A DNA stretch of 45,435 bases. Origin: a virus. The position numbers were made by a program, and so were the translations under genes. Location: the IMG/VR virus record IMGVR_UViG_3300006925_000032, positions 1 through 45,435 of that record, one strand, 5' to 3'. The stretch's first letter is position 1, and every line of letters starts with the position of its first letter. Shown here one piece after another: positions 10,317 through 18,008 of this stretch. The notes beneath the pieces were generated by a model that worked only from the letters and a program-made list of their open reading frames with translations, did no database searches and was not told the DNA's origin.

Positions 10317-10473
10317 ACACACTGTCTTGCCATATGTGGTCGCATTCTTTGCACTGCCACAGGCTTATGCGCTTACGGTCACCATCGAGATAACGTGCTT
10401 GTAGTCTTCTTGGTATGTGCTTGTGTGTACAAGCCCTACACTTCACTGTGAGTTTGTCAAGGAGTCTTCCCAT
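10303..10473 (-). CDS. Zinc-ribbon microprotein
   Basis: A 56-residue gene. It starts MGRLLDKLTVKCRAC and ends CKECDHIWQDSVFNHQ, so two CxxC knuckles (C12/C15 and C41/C44) about 26 residues apart form a likely zinc ribbon rich in Lys/Arg. The ATG overlaps the chaperonin stop (TGATG), with GAGGTG just upstream, so it is the last cistron of the chaperonin unit. Zinc ribbons of this size often bind nucleic acid or RNA polymerase; no specific role can be assigned. Its end runs 14 bases into the convergent + strand ORF. Confidence 0.65.
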   Translation of the reverse strand: MGRLLDKLTVKCRACTHKHIPRRLQARYLDGDRKRISLWQCKECDHIWQDSVFNHQ

Positions 10474-11999
10474 CACTCAGCACCTCTACGCCCGATGACA
10501 TCATCAATGCGTAGGATGGCACATGAGACTTCTGTTGCTCCGTTGATACCACTGCGAATAAGCGATGTTGGTTCAAATACTCCCGTCATGGACTTAACCC
10601 CTCCGTTTTCTACATCAGGGCCGTATAACTCAGGGAGTTTGTGTCGCATAGCCAAGACTGTATCGAGTGGGTCATAACCTGCGTTCTCAGCGATAGTAGC
10701 AGGTATGGCTTCGAGTGCATCAGCAAACGCTTCAATCGCCATCTGAGCACGTCCACCAACCTCAGAAGCGTTAGCACGCAAGTGAGCAGCGATAGCGACG
10801 TAAGTAGAACCACCACCAAAGCGTATGGAGTCACCGTTCTTGACCAATGACACAACACCCAATGCGTCGTCAAACCCTCGTTGAATCTCATCGAGAGTAG
10901 ATTGTGTAGCACCTTTCAGTATCAGTGTGGATTCTCTGTGTGTAGTCATGCACTCCTTCGCTAATGAATTAACATACAGATACGGCACGTCGTTGTGAAT
11001 AACACGGTCAATGTGACCTATGCCTGTTGTTGATGATGGCTCAGGTGTCATGTGGATTGGAGTGTTCATCAATTCGTTTGACAGTCTACGCATCGTGCTC
11101 TCAGGCACACGTTGCACGACAGAGATACCTTGCTTGCGTAGATATGCAATCGCAGTATCATGTACTGCGTCACGACATAGCACAACATTAGCACCACTAC
11201 TCACTACGGCCTTAGCCGCCTCAAGCAGTTTGTCTCGACCCATCGCTTGGACTTGGCTGTAGGAATTTGCATCGGACACCTGAACAGATACGTTTGCACT
11301 CTCTTTGCCTTCGGTTAGGCCACCATTGAGAAGCAGTATCTCTACGCCATCTTCGTTGTCCCAGTTACGGAACTCATCTCCACCACCGATGAAGTCTTTG
11401 TTAAGGACTACACCGTTGTAAAGCCACGAGTCAGCGAGAGAGCCGCCGGGAACAGCGAGTGTCTTCACGTCACGAGCGTTTCCTATTGTCTTGATAGTCT
11501 CGACGCACAGATTAGCGACCTTCTCTTCGGATGCTTCAAGCGACTTACCAGTGATAGCGGTTCTTGCTATTGCTCTAAGATATACGTTCATATCATAATC
11601 TTCGTGGTTACCTACAGCGTCAGGCATTCCTTCTAAGCAGTCAACAGCCATGTTTCGTGCTGTTGAGTAGCCCTTGATAATTACGTTAGGATGCAAGCCT
11701 TTACTGAATAGACCCTCTGAGTTAGCAAGCAATTGGCTTGCGAGAACGACTGTACTCGTAGTGCCGTCGTATGCGTTTGCTTCTTGCATCTTCGATACCT
11801 CTACTACCATCTTGGCAGCAGGGTGAGCAGTGTCTACTTCTCGTAAGATAGTAGCACCATCGTTTGTCACGATGACATTACCACCACCGTCTACCATCAT
11901 CTTGTCCATACCTAATGGCCCAAGCGTCGTCCTTACAGTCTCAGCGATACGCTTGACTGCTTCTATGTTTAGCCTCTGTGTTGTGTTATTATCTGTCAT
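10473..11999 (-). CDS. Group II chaperonin (thermosome subunit)
   Basis: 508 residues from the ATG at 11999; a TTG six bases upstream extends the frame but overlaps the preceding gene more and is less likely. It shows TTLGPLGMDKMMV, NDGATIL, HPAAKMVVEVSKMQ, an apical segment with GANVVLC, and the late GYDPLDTVLAMR block, all thermosome hallmarks. Group II chaperonins form double rings that fold proteins with ATP. Two normally strict motifs are changed: GDGTT reads YDGTTS, and the C-terminal GGGA(x)E region reads GGGSTYVA. Magroviruses are known for carrying a viral thermosome. It sits in one overlapping unit with a helicase-like ATPase and a DnaQ-like exonuclease; GAGGT lies 9 nt before the start. 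Confidence 0.95.
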   Translation of the reverse strand: MTDNNTTQRLNIEAVKRIAETVRTTLGPLGMDKMMVDGGGNVIVTNDGATILREVDTAHPAAKMVVEVSKMQEANAYDGTTSTVVLASQLLANSEGLFSKGLHPNVIIKGYSTARNMAVDCLEGMPDAVGNHEDYDMNVYLRAIARTAITGKSLEASEEKVANLCVETIKTIGNARDVKTLAVPGGSLADSWLYNGVVLNKDFIGGGDEFRNWDNEDGVEILLLNGGLTEGKESANVSVQVSDANSYSQVQAMGRDKLLEAAKAVVSSGANVVLCRDAVHDTAIAYLRKQGISVVQRVPESTMRRLSNELMNTPIHMTPEPSSTTGIGHIDRVIHNDVPYLYVNSLAKECMTTHRESTLILKGATQSTLDEIQRGFDDALGVVSLVKNGDSIRFGGGSTYVAIAAHLRANASEVGGRAQMAIEAFADALEAIPATIAENAGYDPLDTVLAMRHKLPELYGPDVENGGVKSMTGVFEPTSLIRSGINGATEVSCAILRIDDVIGRRGAE

Positions 12000-12607
12000 T
12001 TCCAATCTACCTCAATTTCAACTATAGAGCCGTCGTCCATACTCCGACTCTTTACTATACCGTTGTCACGACCATACACGTAGAGGTCGTAAGTCAACTG
12101 GCAGTCTTTGAGGCAGTAGTCGGCTACCTCAAGGAATTTTCCTTCACGCCATGCTACTGGCGCATCACTACTCTGCATACTTTTTGATGAGTCAAGAGTA
12201 GAGCGAACAAGAGTATCGAGTGTAGTGTGAACCTTACCCATACCCAATGCTGCTTTATTAACCAGCATCTTGGTGTCGATAATGCTTTCACTTTTACTCA
12301 TCAAATCACCAGCAGTCCAGCAGTCAAGTGCAGCACTTAGCACTGGCAAATCAAATCCACGTATGTTGTGACCGAGAATTTTACCTCCACCGTCAATGTG
12401 TTTCTGTAAGTGGTCACCTAACGTGCGAGGATGTAGGTCATGAACAGTAGCGCTTGCCATGTCTATGTCTTCTTTGGTGAAGGCGTGACCTTCAGTTCCA
12501 TCCCATGTGCAAACTACAGTGGGTTCAAACAGGCTATGCTTATCCCAGCCACCTATCTCCCAAGAGTAGTTACCAGTCTCAATATCTAATGCCATTATGT
12601 CACTCAT
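11996..12607 (-). CDS. DnaQ-like DEDD 3'-5' exonuclease
   Basis: 203 residues. RNase-H-fold exonuclease motifs are in order: ExoI ALDIET (D8, E10), ExoII GHNIRGFD (N81, D86) and ExoIII YCLKDCQLTYDL (Y164, D168), making a DEDDy-type active site like the proofreading domain of family B polymerases. No polymerase domain is attached. It probably removes nucleotides from 3' ends in proofreading, recombination or RNA processing. The viral PolB carries its own exonuclease motifs, with a weakened ExoII, so this could supplement it. The start has GGAGG 7 nt upstream; the stop overlaps the chaperonin ATG. Confidence 0.8.
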   Translation of the reverse strand: MSDIMALDIETGNYSWEIGGWDKHSLFEPTVVCTWDGTEGHAFTKEDIDMASATVHDLHPRTLGDHLQKHIDGGGKILGHNIRGFDLPVLSAALDCWTAGDLMSKSESIIDTKMLVNKAALGMGKVHTTLDTLVRSTLDSSKSMQSSDAPVAWREGKFLEVADYCLKDCQLTYDLYVYGRDNGIVKSRSMDDGSIVEIEVDWK

Positions 12608-12609
12608 GT

Positions 12610-12681
12610 TTATGCCTCCCAGTATTCCCAGTAGATGTACTCCTCTGTTTCAATATAAATCTTCAATTCGGACTCATCCAT
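12610..12681 (-). CDS. Possible 23-residue acidic aromatic microprotein
   Basis: MDESELKIYIETEEYIYWEY followed by WEA. The ATG overlaps the stop of the preceding zinc-finger gene (TAATG), and its last codons carry the GGAGG ribosome site for the exonuclease gene. It may be a translation-coupling leader rather than a working protein. Composition is extreme: 7 Glu and 6 Tyr/Trp in 23 residues. Confidence 0.35.
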   Translation of the reverse strand: MDESELKIYIETEEYIYWEYWEA

Positions 12682-12845
12682 TACGCCCACCATCCTACTT
12701 TCTTTTGAATCATTCCATAATAGCCTTCAGGCTTCACTTCGATTCCGATATATTCAGCCCAACACTTCTCACTACAAAAGGATTTGACCCCTGTAGGGGT
12801 GTTATCTGAGAACTTAGTGTCGCTATTACACATAACACACTTCAT
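12681..12845 (-). CDS. Zinc-finger microprotein (CxxC...CxxxC)
   Basis: 54 residues starting MKCVMCNSDTKF. C3/C6 and C24/C28 (FCSEKCW) form a plausible zinc site like small MYM/TRASH-type fingers, followed by an aromatic tail (YYGMIQKKVGWWA). The ATG overlaps the stop of the helicase-like gene (CCATGAAG), and GGAGGTATCGCC gives a strong ribosome site. It is the second cistron of the unit that begins at the promoter near 14270. The function is unknown; DNA or protein binding is an inference from the finger. Confidence 0.6.
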   Translation of the reverse strand: MKCVMCNSDTKFSDNTPTGVKSFCSEKCWAEYIGIEVKPEGYYGMIQKKVGWWA

Positions 12846-14248
12846 GGCGATACCTCCTTCAAACGAATGTAAACGGTAGAGCCATCCTTAGCGGCATCGA
12901 ACAAGTGAGCGCCCCACTTGGAGAAGCGATTGAATGCAGTGCCACGAGTAACTTGTTCAGCGATACAGTATTGCTTGATGACAGCGGCCTTCTTTCTCCA
13001 CCCCTCGCCTTTCTTATCCAGTTCAACTGAGGAGACGACGTTGTAAGCAGTAGTCCAGTTCTTCGCATGGTTAGCCTTCTCATTCTGTTTAGCACCGACT
13101 TCGACCTCACCTTCAAGCCATAGAATCAGATTCTTGAACAAGTCGTAGATAATCTCCTTAGCCATGTCGAGATGCTCACCAGTGATAACCCACTTCTCAT
13201 CCATCATGGCGATGTGAGTAGCGAGGATAACTGAGTAGTTCTCCATAGCGGGAATAAACGACGCAACGACGTTACCGATAGCGAAGTTCAAACCATCCAG
13301 TAGCGAATACAAGTCCTCAACCAAGTCGTATGTAGCCACATAGAATGACTCGTCTGCTGTGAACATCTCGTTCATAACAGACTGAACAATATCTTCCTGT
13401 TCTTCACGAGTCATACCATCCCATTCAGTGAATGAAATCTCAGTCAGGTTTAGAACTCGGTCACGCAGTCGCTTTTCAAGCCCAGTGAAGTAGTCAATGA
13501 TTTCATCGTAGGATAACTTTTGCTTTGGTGTCTTTGTAAACGCACGTTCCATACGTTTCACACTGACTCCCATACGCCTGTCCATATCCCAGTCAGACCA
13601 ATACAATAGAACTCGCTGGAAGATACCCTTCGTTAAAACATACTCCTTAACACCAGCAGGTGGGTAGGTTGTAATCCACAACGAGACAAGTGATTCAGTC
13701 TCAATACGACGACCACTCAAGTGCTTGACAAGGATGTTTGAGTTACTACCAATCGGGTTACAGGCTGACTGTAGATACAGAACAGTCTCTTGCGAGTGCT
13801 TACCGGGATTGAGGATGATACTTCCTTCGTCAAAGTTGAGCGCCTTCTGTCCAGCGAGCATACCTTCTGTTTGCACAGCGACTTGCTCTTTCTTACCGTT
13901 CTCATCTACCACTGTCTCATTAGTAACACCGCCAATTAGTCCAGCATCTGAACCTGAAGTATACATGTCTTGTTGAAGTCCACAGTCTTTCAGCACATCA
14001 CCTACGAACTCCCAAGCAACTGACTTACCAGTTCTTGATGGTTGAATCCAAAAGACATGCACACGAGGGTCAAGGTGGCTTGCGTCCCACGGTATACGAA
14101 CGAAAGGCGCTGCTATTTGTCCCTGAATGTAGAAGAATGATAACATCGCTGGGATGTCATTGTCGATACTCGTTCTACTAAATCTTTCAACATAACCGTC
14201 AAAGAACGGGTAGTTCTTGACCGCCATGTAATCTTGTGCTTCTCTCAT
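12842..14248 (-). CDS. P-loop ATPase, probable replicative helicase-like protein
   Basis: 468 residues from the ATG at 14248. The frame can be read upstream to a TTG at 14281, but that stretch is the promoter element itself. Walker A is QPSRTGKS (about 69-76) and Walker B is LNFDEGS (D140, E141); WITTYPP looks like a sensor segment. The layout, with an N-terminal helical part, an ATPase core and a C-terminal winged-helix-like region (TRGTAFNRFSKWGA), resembles DUF3987-type and other phage/plasmid helicase-ATPases found beside primases. The primase lies about 1 kb upstream in the neighbouring unit, so a DNA-unwinding role is likely but unproven. The start is about 22 nt from the TATA element, implying a leaderless or nearly leaderless message. 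Confidence 0.55.
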   Translation of the reverse strand: MREAQDYMAVKNYPFFDGYVERFSRTSIDNDIPAMLSFFYIQGQIAAPFVRIPWDASHLDPRVHVFWIQPSRTGKSVAWEFVGDVLKDCGLQQDMYTSGSDAGLIGGVTNETVVDENGKKEQVAVQTEGMLAGQKALNFDEGSIILNPGKHSQETVLYLQSACNPIGSNSNILVKHLSGRRIETESLVSLWITTYPPAGVKEYVLTKGIFQRVLLYWSDWDMDRRMGVSVKRMERAFTKTPKQKLSYDEIIDYFTGLEKRLRDRVLNLTEISFTEWDGMTREEQEDIVQSVMNEMFTADESFYVATYDLVEDLYSLLDGLNFAIGNVVASFIPAMENYSVILATHIAMMDEKWVITGEHLDMAKEIIYDLFKNLILWLEGEVEVGAKQNEKANHAKNWTTAYNVVSSVELDKKGEGWRKKAAVIKQYCIAEQVTRGTAFNRFSKWGAHLFDAAKDGSTVYIRLKEVSP

Positions 14249-14260
14249 AATCTCACTTCC

Positions 14261-14282
14261 TACTGTTCCTTTATATATCAAC
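14261..14282 (-). promoter_or_regulatory. Archaeal promoter A (TATA element)
   Basis: Minus-strand GAAAGTTGATATATAAAGGA then ACAGTA. It has a BRE-like GAAAGTT, TATATAAA and the conserved downstream GGAACAGTA. The ATG of the helicase-like gene is 22-23 nt from the TATA core, which would place transcription start at about the start codon. An oligo-T run lies directly upstream. Confidence 0.75.
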
Positions 14283-14286
14283 TTTC

Positions 14287-14294
14287 AAAAAAAA
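14287..14294 (-). terminator. Oligo-T terminator after the ERCC4-type gene
   Basis: Eight consecutive T on the minus strand between the ERCC4 gene stop (14322) and promoter A. Archaeal RNA polymerase terminates at such T-runs, so it probably ends the upstream unit. A small AGCA/TGCT hairpin precedes it but is weak. Confidence 0.45.
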
Positions 14295-14321
14295 CTCACA
14301 AACATGTAGCACGATGTTGCT

Positions 14322-15029
14322 TTAAGAACCCCTCTTGCGCCTAACAGTTCGTTGAATGTGAACAGGTGTCTCGCTGGTCAAAACCTCGACAATGAGTTGT
14401 CTTTTCTTATCTCCAAGTCCCTTTACTTGCTTTAACGAATCAGGGAAGCACATCTCCTCCAAGTTACCACACTTGTCAAGTAAGCGCTCAGCCAACTCAG
14501 CACCTACGCCGGGAACAGTGAGTAGCATGTCTACTCTCACATCATTTGTAGATACTCTACGGATAGCGTGAGCGCCATGCTTACTGGCTGGTTTGTGCAA
14601 CTTGTTGTGTAACTTCGTGACGAACATAGCGGCTTCACTTACGTTAGAAGTGAAGAAAACTTGGCAGTCGAAGTCAGCCATGATACGAGCAATCGTACCA
14701 GTGAGTTCATTTTGCACCCTACTATGAGTTAGGAATCGACCTTGCTTCTTTGCGAAGGCTACATACTTGGCTATCGTACCATGAATGACAAGAAAGAAGC
14801 GCTCGTAGTTCGCATCCATGTTGTCGAGTTGTCGCCATAGGTGACCACTGTAACTTGATTGAAACAGGTCTGTTACACTCTTTGCTTCTACGCAAGCAGC
14901 GCCCAAGAGGTAGTCGCCTACAACGAGGGATTGTCTAACAACATTCAAACCCTCTTTCTTCGCTCTACGCTCAATTGATTCACAGAGAGAGCCTCTCTCG
15001 TTTGAGTCAATAATTAGGTCAGGCTTCAT
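14322..15029 (-). CDS. ERCC4/XPF-type nuclease with helix-hairpin-helix tail
   Basis: 235 residues. The N-terminal nuclease domain has D8, NER (10-12), GDY (38-40), E48-x-K50 and D54, which match the GDx(n)ERKxxxD pattern of XPF/Mus81/Hef with EAKSVTD in place of ERKxxxD. The C-terminal part has two helix-hairpin-helix motifs (LTVPGVGAELAERLLD and VKGLGDKKRQLIVEVL) for branched DNA. Such enzymes cut flaps, forks or recombination intermediates. The helicase domain of Hef/XPF is absent. The start overlaps the stop of the small winged-helix gene. It is the last gene of the primase unit. Confidence 0.85.
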   Translation of the reverse strand: MKPDLIIDSNERGSLCESIERRAKKEGLNVVRQSLVVGDYLLGAACVEAKSVTDLFQSSYSGHLWRQLDNMDANYERFFLVIHGTIAKYVAFAKKQGRFLTHSRVQNELTGTIARIMADFDCQVFFTSNVSEAAMFVTKLHNKLHKPASKHGAHAIRRVSTNDVRVDMLLTVPGVGAELAERLLDKCGNLEEMCFPDSLKQVKGLGDKKRQLIVEVLTSETPVHIQRTVRRKRGS

Positions 15030-15262
15030 TTATTCAATCCCCATATGTATGCTGAGTGTGTTCCGCTAATCGCTGATTGTTTCTTGAACGTATCTATCAC
15101 AATAAAATCAGGGTTCTTTGTAAGGATGCTTGCCATTTCAGAGGTCGATGGGGTCTGTCGAGGCCATCTGTCTTGGAACACAGTGATGATACTTTCTACG
15201 GAAAGGTTGCCTTCTTCTCTCAATGCTGTTTTAATTAATTTAATCAATCTTTTCTTACCCAT
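15026..15262 (-). CDS. Small winged-helix-like protein
   Basis: 78 residues from the ATG at 15262, chosen over a GTG nine bases earlier because GGTGA lies 5 nt upstream. The pattern is basic helix (KKRLIKLIKTALREEG), NLSVESIITVFQDRW, TPSTSEMASILTKNPDFIVI and a final YIWGLN strand. This reads as a winged-helix fold with a recognition helix and wing. The gene overlaps the end of the primase by 8 nt and the start of the nuclease by 4 nt. It could bind DNA as a primase or nuclease partner or act as a regulator; no family is certain. Confidence 0.55.
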   Translation of the reverse strand: MGKKRLIKLIKTALREEGNLSVESIITVFQDRWPRQTPSTSEMASILTKNPDFIVIDTFKKQSAISGTHSAYIWGLNK

Positions 15263-16367
15263 GTTGTTCACCTATGCTACCGTCGAAGTAGCGACATCTT
15301 CCGCTGCATAGTCCATCGTATTCAAGTGTAGCGCACGATGCGGCTGAGTAACCGCTGTTACCAGCACCGCCGAAAACGATGTTCTCTACCTGCTCACGAG
15401 TAATACGAGGGTTGTAATCAACCCATCCTTGTTCCTCTATGATACGGCATATCAATTCTACATGCTCAGCCTTGTCTTCATCATTCACAGCGGCCACTGG
15501 GTAGAACCAGCGAAACCTCGCTGCGAGGTATGTGACAAGATGGAATCTTGCTTTGTGAGTAGGGTTACCCTCACCTAATGCGGCTTGAGCAAGACAAGGT
15601 AAGACAATCGTAGAACCTAATGTGATGTCAGGTAAACCTTCTACTTTCTCCACCGTTTTCTTGAATGGACTTTTACGGTCTGTCACTGTAATGTTAATAT
15701 CTTTTTTACCAATCTCGATGTAACCACTAACTGGTGTTTGTGCTCTCTCCATAATCTCATCGTAAGTCAAGTTGAGTATCGAGTCGCTGTCCATTGGTAT
15801 ACTCCAACATCCTCTTCTGCTGTTGTATGAGTTCGGAATGCGAATCATACCTGACGTATCGAAAGCAACAGTAGGGTCGTTACAAGAAAGAGAGAGTTTC
15901 TTGTGCCACTGACTAATCAGTTTTCTACCACCCTCTTTGACTCGTGCTACACTGTAACCATCTGAAGGAGTGTGTATGTTTTGTAGAGGAATCCAAACGT
16001 GGAACCCACCACCACTAAACCATACAAAGTGTCGAATGTCTTCGCTTAGCAAAAAACGATGTAGCCTTTTAACCTGTTCGTGCATGAATGGAAAATCTAC
16101 ATCTGCTCCTCTCTGCTTGAAGTCCTTACAATCGAAGTCCATGACGAAGTGACGGATGATAGGTGTGTCGTAGTCTACTCTGTGGTTTCTTGGTGGCTTG
16201 GTCGCACGATAGCCGTATGCTGTGAAGTAGACGTTACCGCTACCATTCTTGCCTTTCCAGTATCGCTCTAACTCTTCCCAGTCCTTAACACAATAACGAC
16301 CACCCTGCTTCCCGTTCGATGCTATCTCAAGCACTTCACGAGGGAAGTCCAGCGAAATGAATCCCAT
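15255..16367 (-). CDS. Archaeo-eukaryotic primase (PriS-like) with Cys-bearing C-terminal domain
   Basis: 370 residues. Catalytic AEP motifs are clear: HFVMDFDCKD (D77, D79), SGGGFHVWIP (S118, H123) and FDTSGMIRIPNSYN (D170, R176). The C-terminal third holds PCLAQAALGEGNPTHKARFH and a late Cys cluster (C258, C345, C354, C358) that may bind an Fe-S cluster as in the C-terminal domain of PriL; no separate large-subunit gene is visible. It would make primers for the viral PolB. The gene sits between a 99-residue orphan and a winged-helix gene in one unit; GAGGACTGATACA precedes the ATG. Confidence 0.85.
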   Translation of the reverse strand: MGFISLDFPREVLEIASNGKQGGRYCVKDWEELERYWKGKNGSGNVYFTAYGYRATKPPRNHRVDYDTPIIRHFVMDFDCKDFKQRGADVDFPFMHEQVKRLHRFLLSEDIRHFVWFSGGGFHVWIPLQNIHTPSDGYSVARVKEGGRKLISQWHKKLSLSCNDPTVAFDTSGMIRIPNSYNSRRGCWSIPMDSDSILNLTYDEIMERAQTPVSGYIEIGKKDINITVTDRKSPFKKTVEKVEGLPDITLGSTIVLPCLAQAALGEGNPTHKARFHLVTYLAARFRWFYPVAAVNDEDKAEHVELICRIIEEQGWVDYNPRITREQVENIVFGGAGNSGYSAASCATLEYDGLCSGRCRYFDGSIGEQHG

Positions 16368-16371
16368 TGTA

Positions 16372-16671
16372 TCAGTCCTCTACGTTTTCTATGAGTGTGA
16401 CTCGTTCTAACACTTTAGTGATAACATCGTCTAAGGTGTCGTTGATGTGCTCTAACTTCAGCCTTGATGGATGTATGATGACTTCAAAGAGTAAACTTGC
16501 CACGTCACCTATATCCTCATGATAATTCTCAATTAATATCCTTGATGTGGTGTGAACTTTAATTCGTTTTGAGAGAAGGGATGACTCAACTCTAAAATTG
16601 TAGGAAGGCCATATCTTACCCAGTGCAGCCTCTAAGAGTCTACAAGCAACGAACAGTCCTTCTCTATCCAT
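16372..16671 (-). CDS. Hypothetical protein of the primase unit
   Basis: 99 residues, beginning MDREGLFVACRLLEAALG. It looks like a small alpha/beta protein with an N-terminal helix, a strand pair (RVESSLLSKRIKVHTTSRI) and C-terminal helices (INDTLDDVITKVLERV). No motif was recognised. It lies between a PD-(D/E)XK nuclease and the primase with 4-10 nt gaps, so it is surely co-transcribed with them, and a role as accessory subunit is possible. Confidence 0.6.
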   Translation of the reverse strand: MDREGLFVACRLLEAALGKIWPSYNFRVESSLLSKRIKVHTTSRILIENYHEDIGDVASLLFEVIIHPSRLKLEHINDTLDDVITKVLERVTLIENVED

Positions 16672-16680
16672 ATTATCATC

Positions 16681-17640
16681 TCACATATCTTCAGGGTCAA
16701 TCGCTAAATCACCCATCCACGCTGGACACATTTCCATGAAGTCACACCAAGCACATTTAGCCTCGTGAGCCTCAGCAGGGAAATCGTCGTTCAAGTGTGC
16801 ATCAACTAATCGTACAAGTCTCTTCTCTACTGTCTTAGGAGCGTATCGACCACCCGGGCCTTTTACGCTCTCGTAATCCCATAGAGGGCCGTCGCCTCCG
16901 TTGATGCCCCCACCGGGAAACTGCCAACCCCAGCCAACAACTGGTAGGTATTCGATATGAGGACTGTGTTCCAACATCATACGATAGAACTGCATCTCTG
17001 CACGCATCTGAGAACGCTTACGAGGAACCCACTTACCAGTCTTCAACTCCATCAGAACACTTCCAGTATGGTCTTCATCAATGAAGATACGGTCAATGTA
17101 ACCCTTCATGTGAATCGGTACTTCTGTTCCGTCACTGGCTACTACGATTCGCTTTGAGTGAACTTCTGCTTCATTAGCGATAGGGAACCAGTCTTTTGGA
17201 TTATGTTGCATATGCAGTAAGCGCTCAAATTGCCAGTCTACATACAGGTTGAGTTGTGGCTCTTCACCAAAAACGTAGGGCGTAGGAGGCTTGGGTAATG
17301 ACTTACGCAACTCCTTCTTTGCTACGTTGATATTACCTTCAGCGATGAGTTCGTTCACCGCTGGTAGGCTCTCAGTCGATGCTTTCCAAAACCATTCTAC
17401 TGCGTCGTGGACGTTAGAACCACGAATATGGTGGTCTACCTCTTCACCTCTCATCCCCAGTATCTTCTCAAAGTAATACTGCTTAGGACAAAAATCGAAT
17501 GTACCGAGTGACGACTTCGATATACGAAGTATCTTGTCACTCATCTCTGGTTGCCAGTTGTATAGACTCTTATCGTATGACTCAAGCATCTCAGGATATT
17601 TGTAAGGAACATCTTCTTCCTCGTTAGGATTCCAGCGCAT
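16681..17640 (-). CDS. RecB/Cas4-like PD-(D/E)XK nuclease with Fe-S cysteines
   Basis: 319 residues from the ATG at 17640; GTG codons at 17649 and 17646 are alternatives, but AAGGAG fits the ATG. It has LGTFDFCPKQYYF (C51), H78, D183 (GYIDRIF), E198-x-K200 (LMELKTGKW), a QFY helix and CAWCDFMEMC (C296, C299, C305). C51 plus the last three cysteines form the typical Fe-S clasp of Cas4/AddB-type nucleases. It would trim 5' or 3' DNA ends in recombination, repair or host DNA breakdown. No cas1/cas2 or CRISPR is nearby, so a CRISPR role is not suggested. Confidence 0.85.
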   Translation of the reverse strand: MRWNPNEEEDVPYKYPEMLESYDKSLYNWQPEMSDKILRISKSSLGTFDFCPKQYYFEKILGMRGEEVDHHIRGSNVHDAVEWFWKASTESLPAVNELIAEGNINVAKKELRKSLPKPPTPYVFGEEPQLNLYVDWQFERLLHMQHNPKDWFPIANEAEVHSKRIVVASDGTEVPIHMKGYIDRIFIDEDHTGSVLMELKTGKWVPRKRSQMRAEMQFYRMMLEHSPHIEYLPVVGWGWQFPGGGINGGDGPLWDYESVKGPGGRYAPKTVEKRLVRLVDAHLNDDFPAEAHEAKCAWCDFMEMCPAWMGDLAIDPEDM

Positions 17641-17642
17641 TC

Positions 17643-18008
17643 TCACCACTCCTTACCAAATTTGTTAGGCAGAGGAAAACGATAACGTGGCTTCAACTTG
17701 TTAAGTTCTGAGTCCTTGTATGCCTCAACTGTTTCCTCATCATCCATCGTCAGGCGTAAGAGGATGAAGTAACCAATCAGGTCTTCAATCACATCAACGT
17801 CAGACTCGATTGTATCGTTTCCACGCATGAGTCTACTGAGTTTGTCATCAATCCTAACTCTTAAGCCAGCATCAGGAGGAAGGTCGCTGAAGAAGCGGAT
17901 AGGGTCAAAGGCACTGTCACCATACTGAGCATTCTTCTCAGCAAGTAGGTTCACAATCTTACCTGCAATCTTAGCACACTTAATTTTGAAAGTCTCTTCT
18001 TCTGTCAC
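17643..18008 (-). CDS. DUF1599/MazG-like nucleotide-modification-associated protein
   Basis: 121 residues starting at GTG, forced by an in-frame stop three codons upstream. The GTG overlaps the stop of the two-PIP-box gene (GTGA). The helix pair KNAQYGDSAFDPIRFF and RVRIDDKLSRLMRGND, followed by DVIEDLIGYFILLRL, matches the phage family called DUF1599 or nucleotide-modification-associated domain 1, related to the all-alpha NTP pyrophosphatases. In phages this family associates with altered nucleotide pools or modified bases. Two cytosine methyltransferases in the window make a nucleotide role reasonable. Promoter B lies just upstream, inside the preceding gene. Confidence 0.7.
   Translation of the reverse strand: MTEEETFKIKCAKIAGKIVNLLAEKNAQYGDSAFDPIRFFSDLPPDAGLRVRIDDKLSRLMRGNDTIESDVDVIEDLIGYFILLRLTMDDEETVEAYKDSELNKLKPRYRFPLPNKFGKEW

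Noticed and set aside
14249-14281. Upstream extension of the helicase-like frame to a TTG start
   Set aside because: The added codons (IYKGTV...) are the promoter element read as protein; the same false extension occurs at 36136-36177 and 37752-37850. The downstream ATG fits promoter spacing.
14268-14283. TTTATATA read on the + strand as promoters for + strand genes
   Set aside because: No + strand gene follows any of the ten copies, while a minus-strand start lies at suitable distance from every one.
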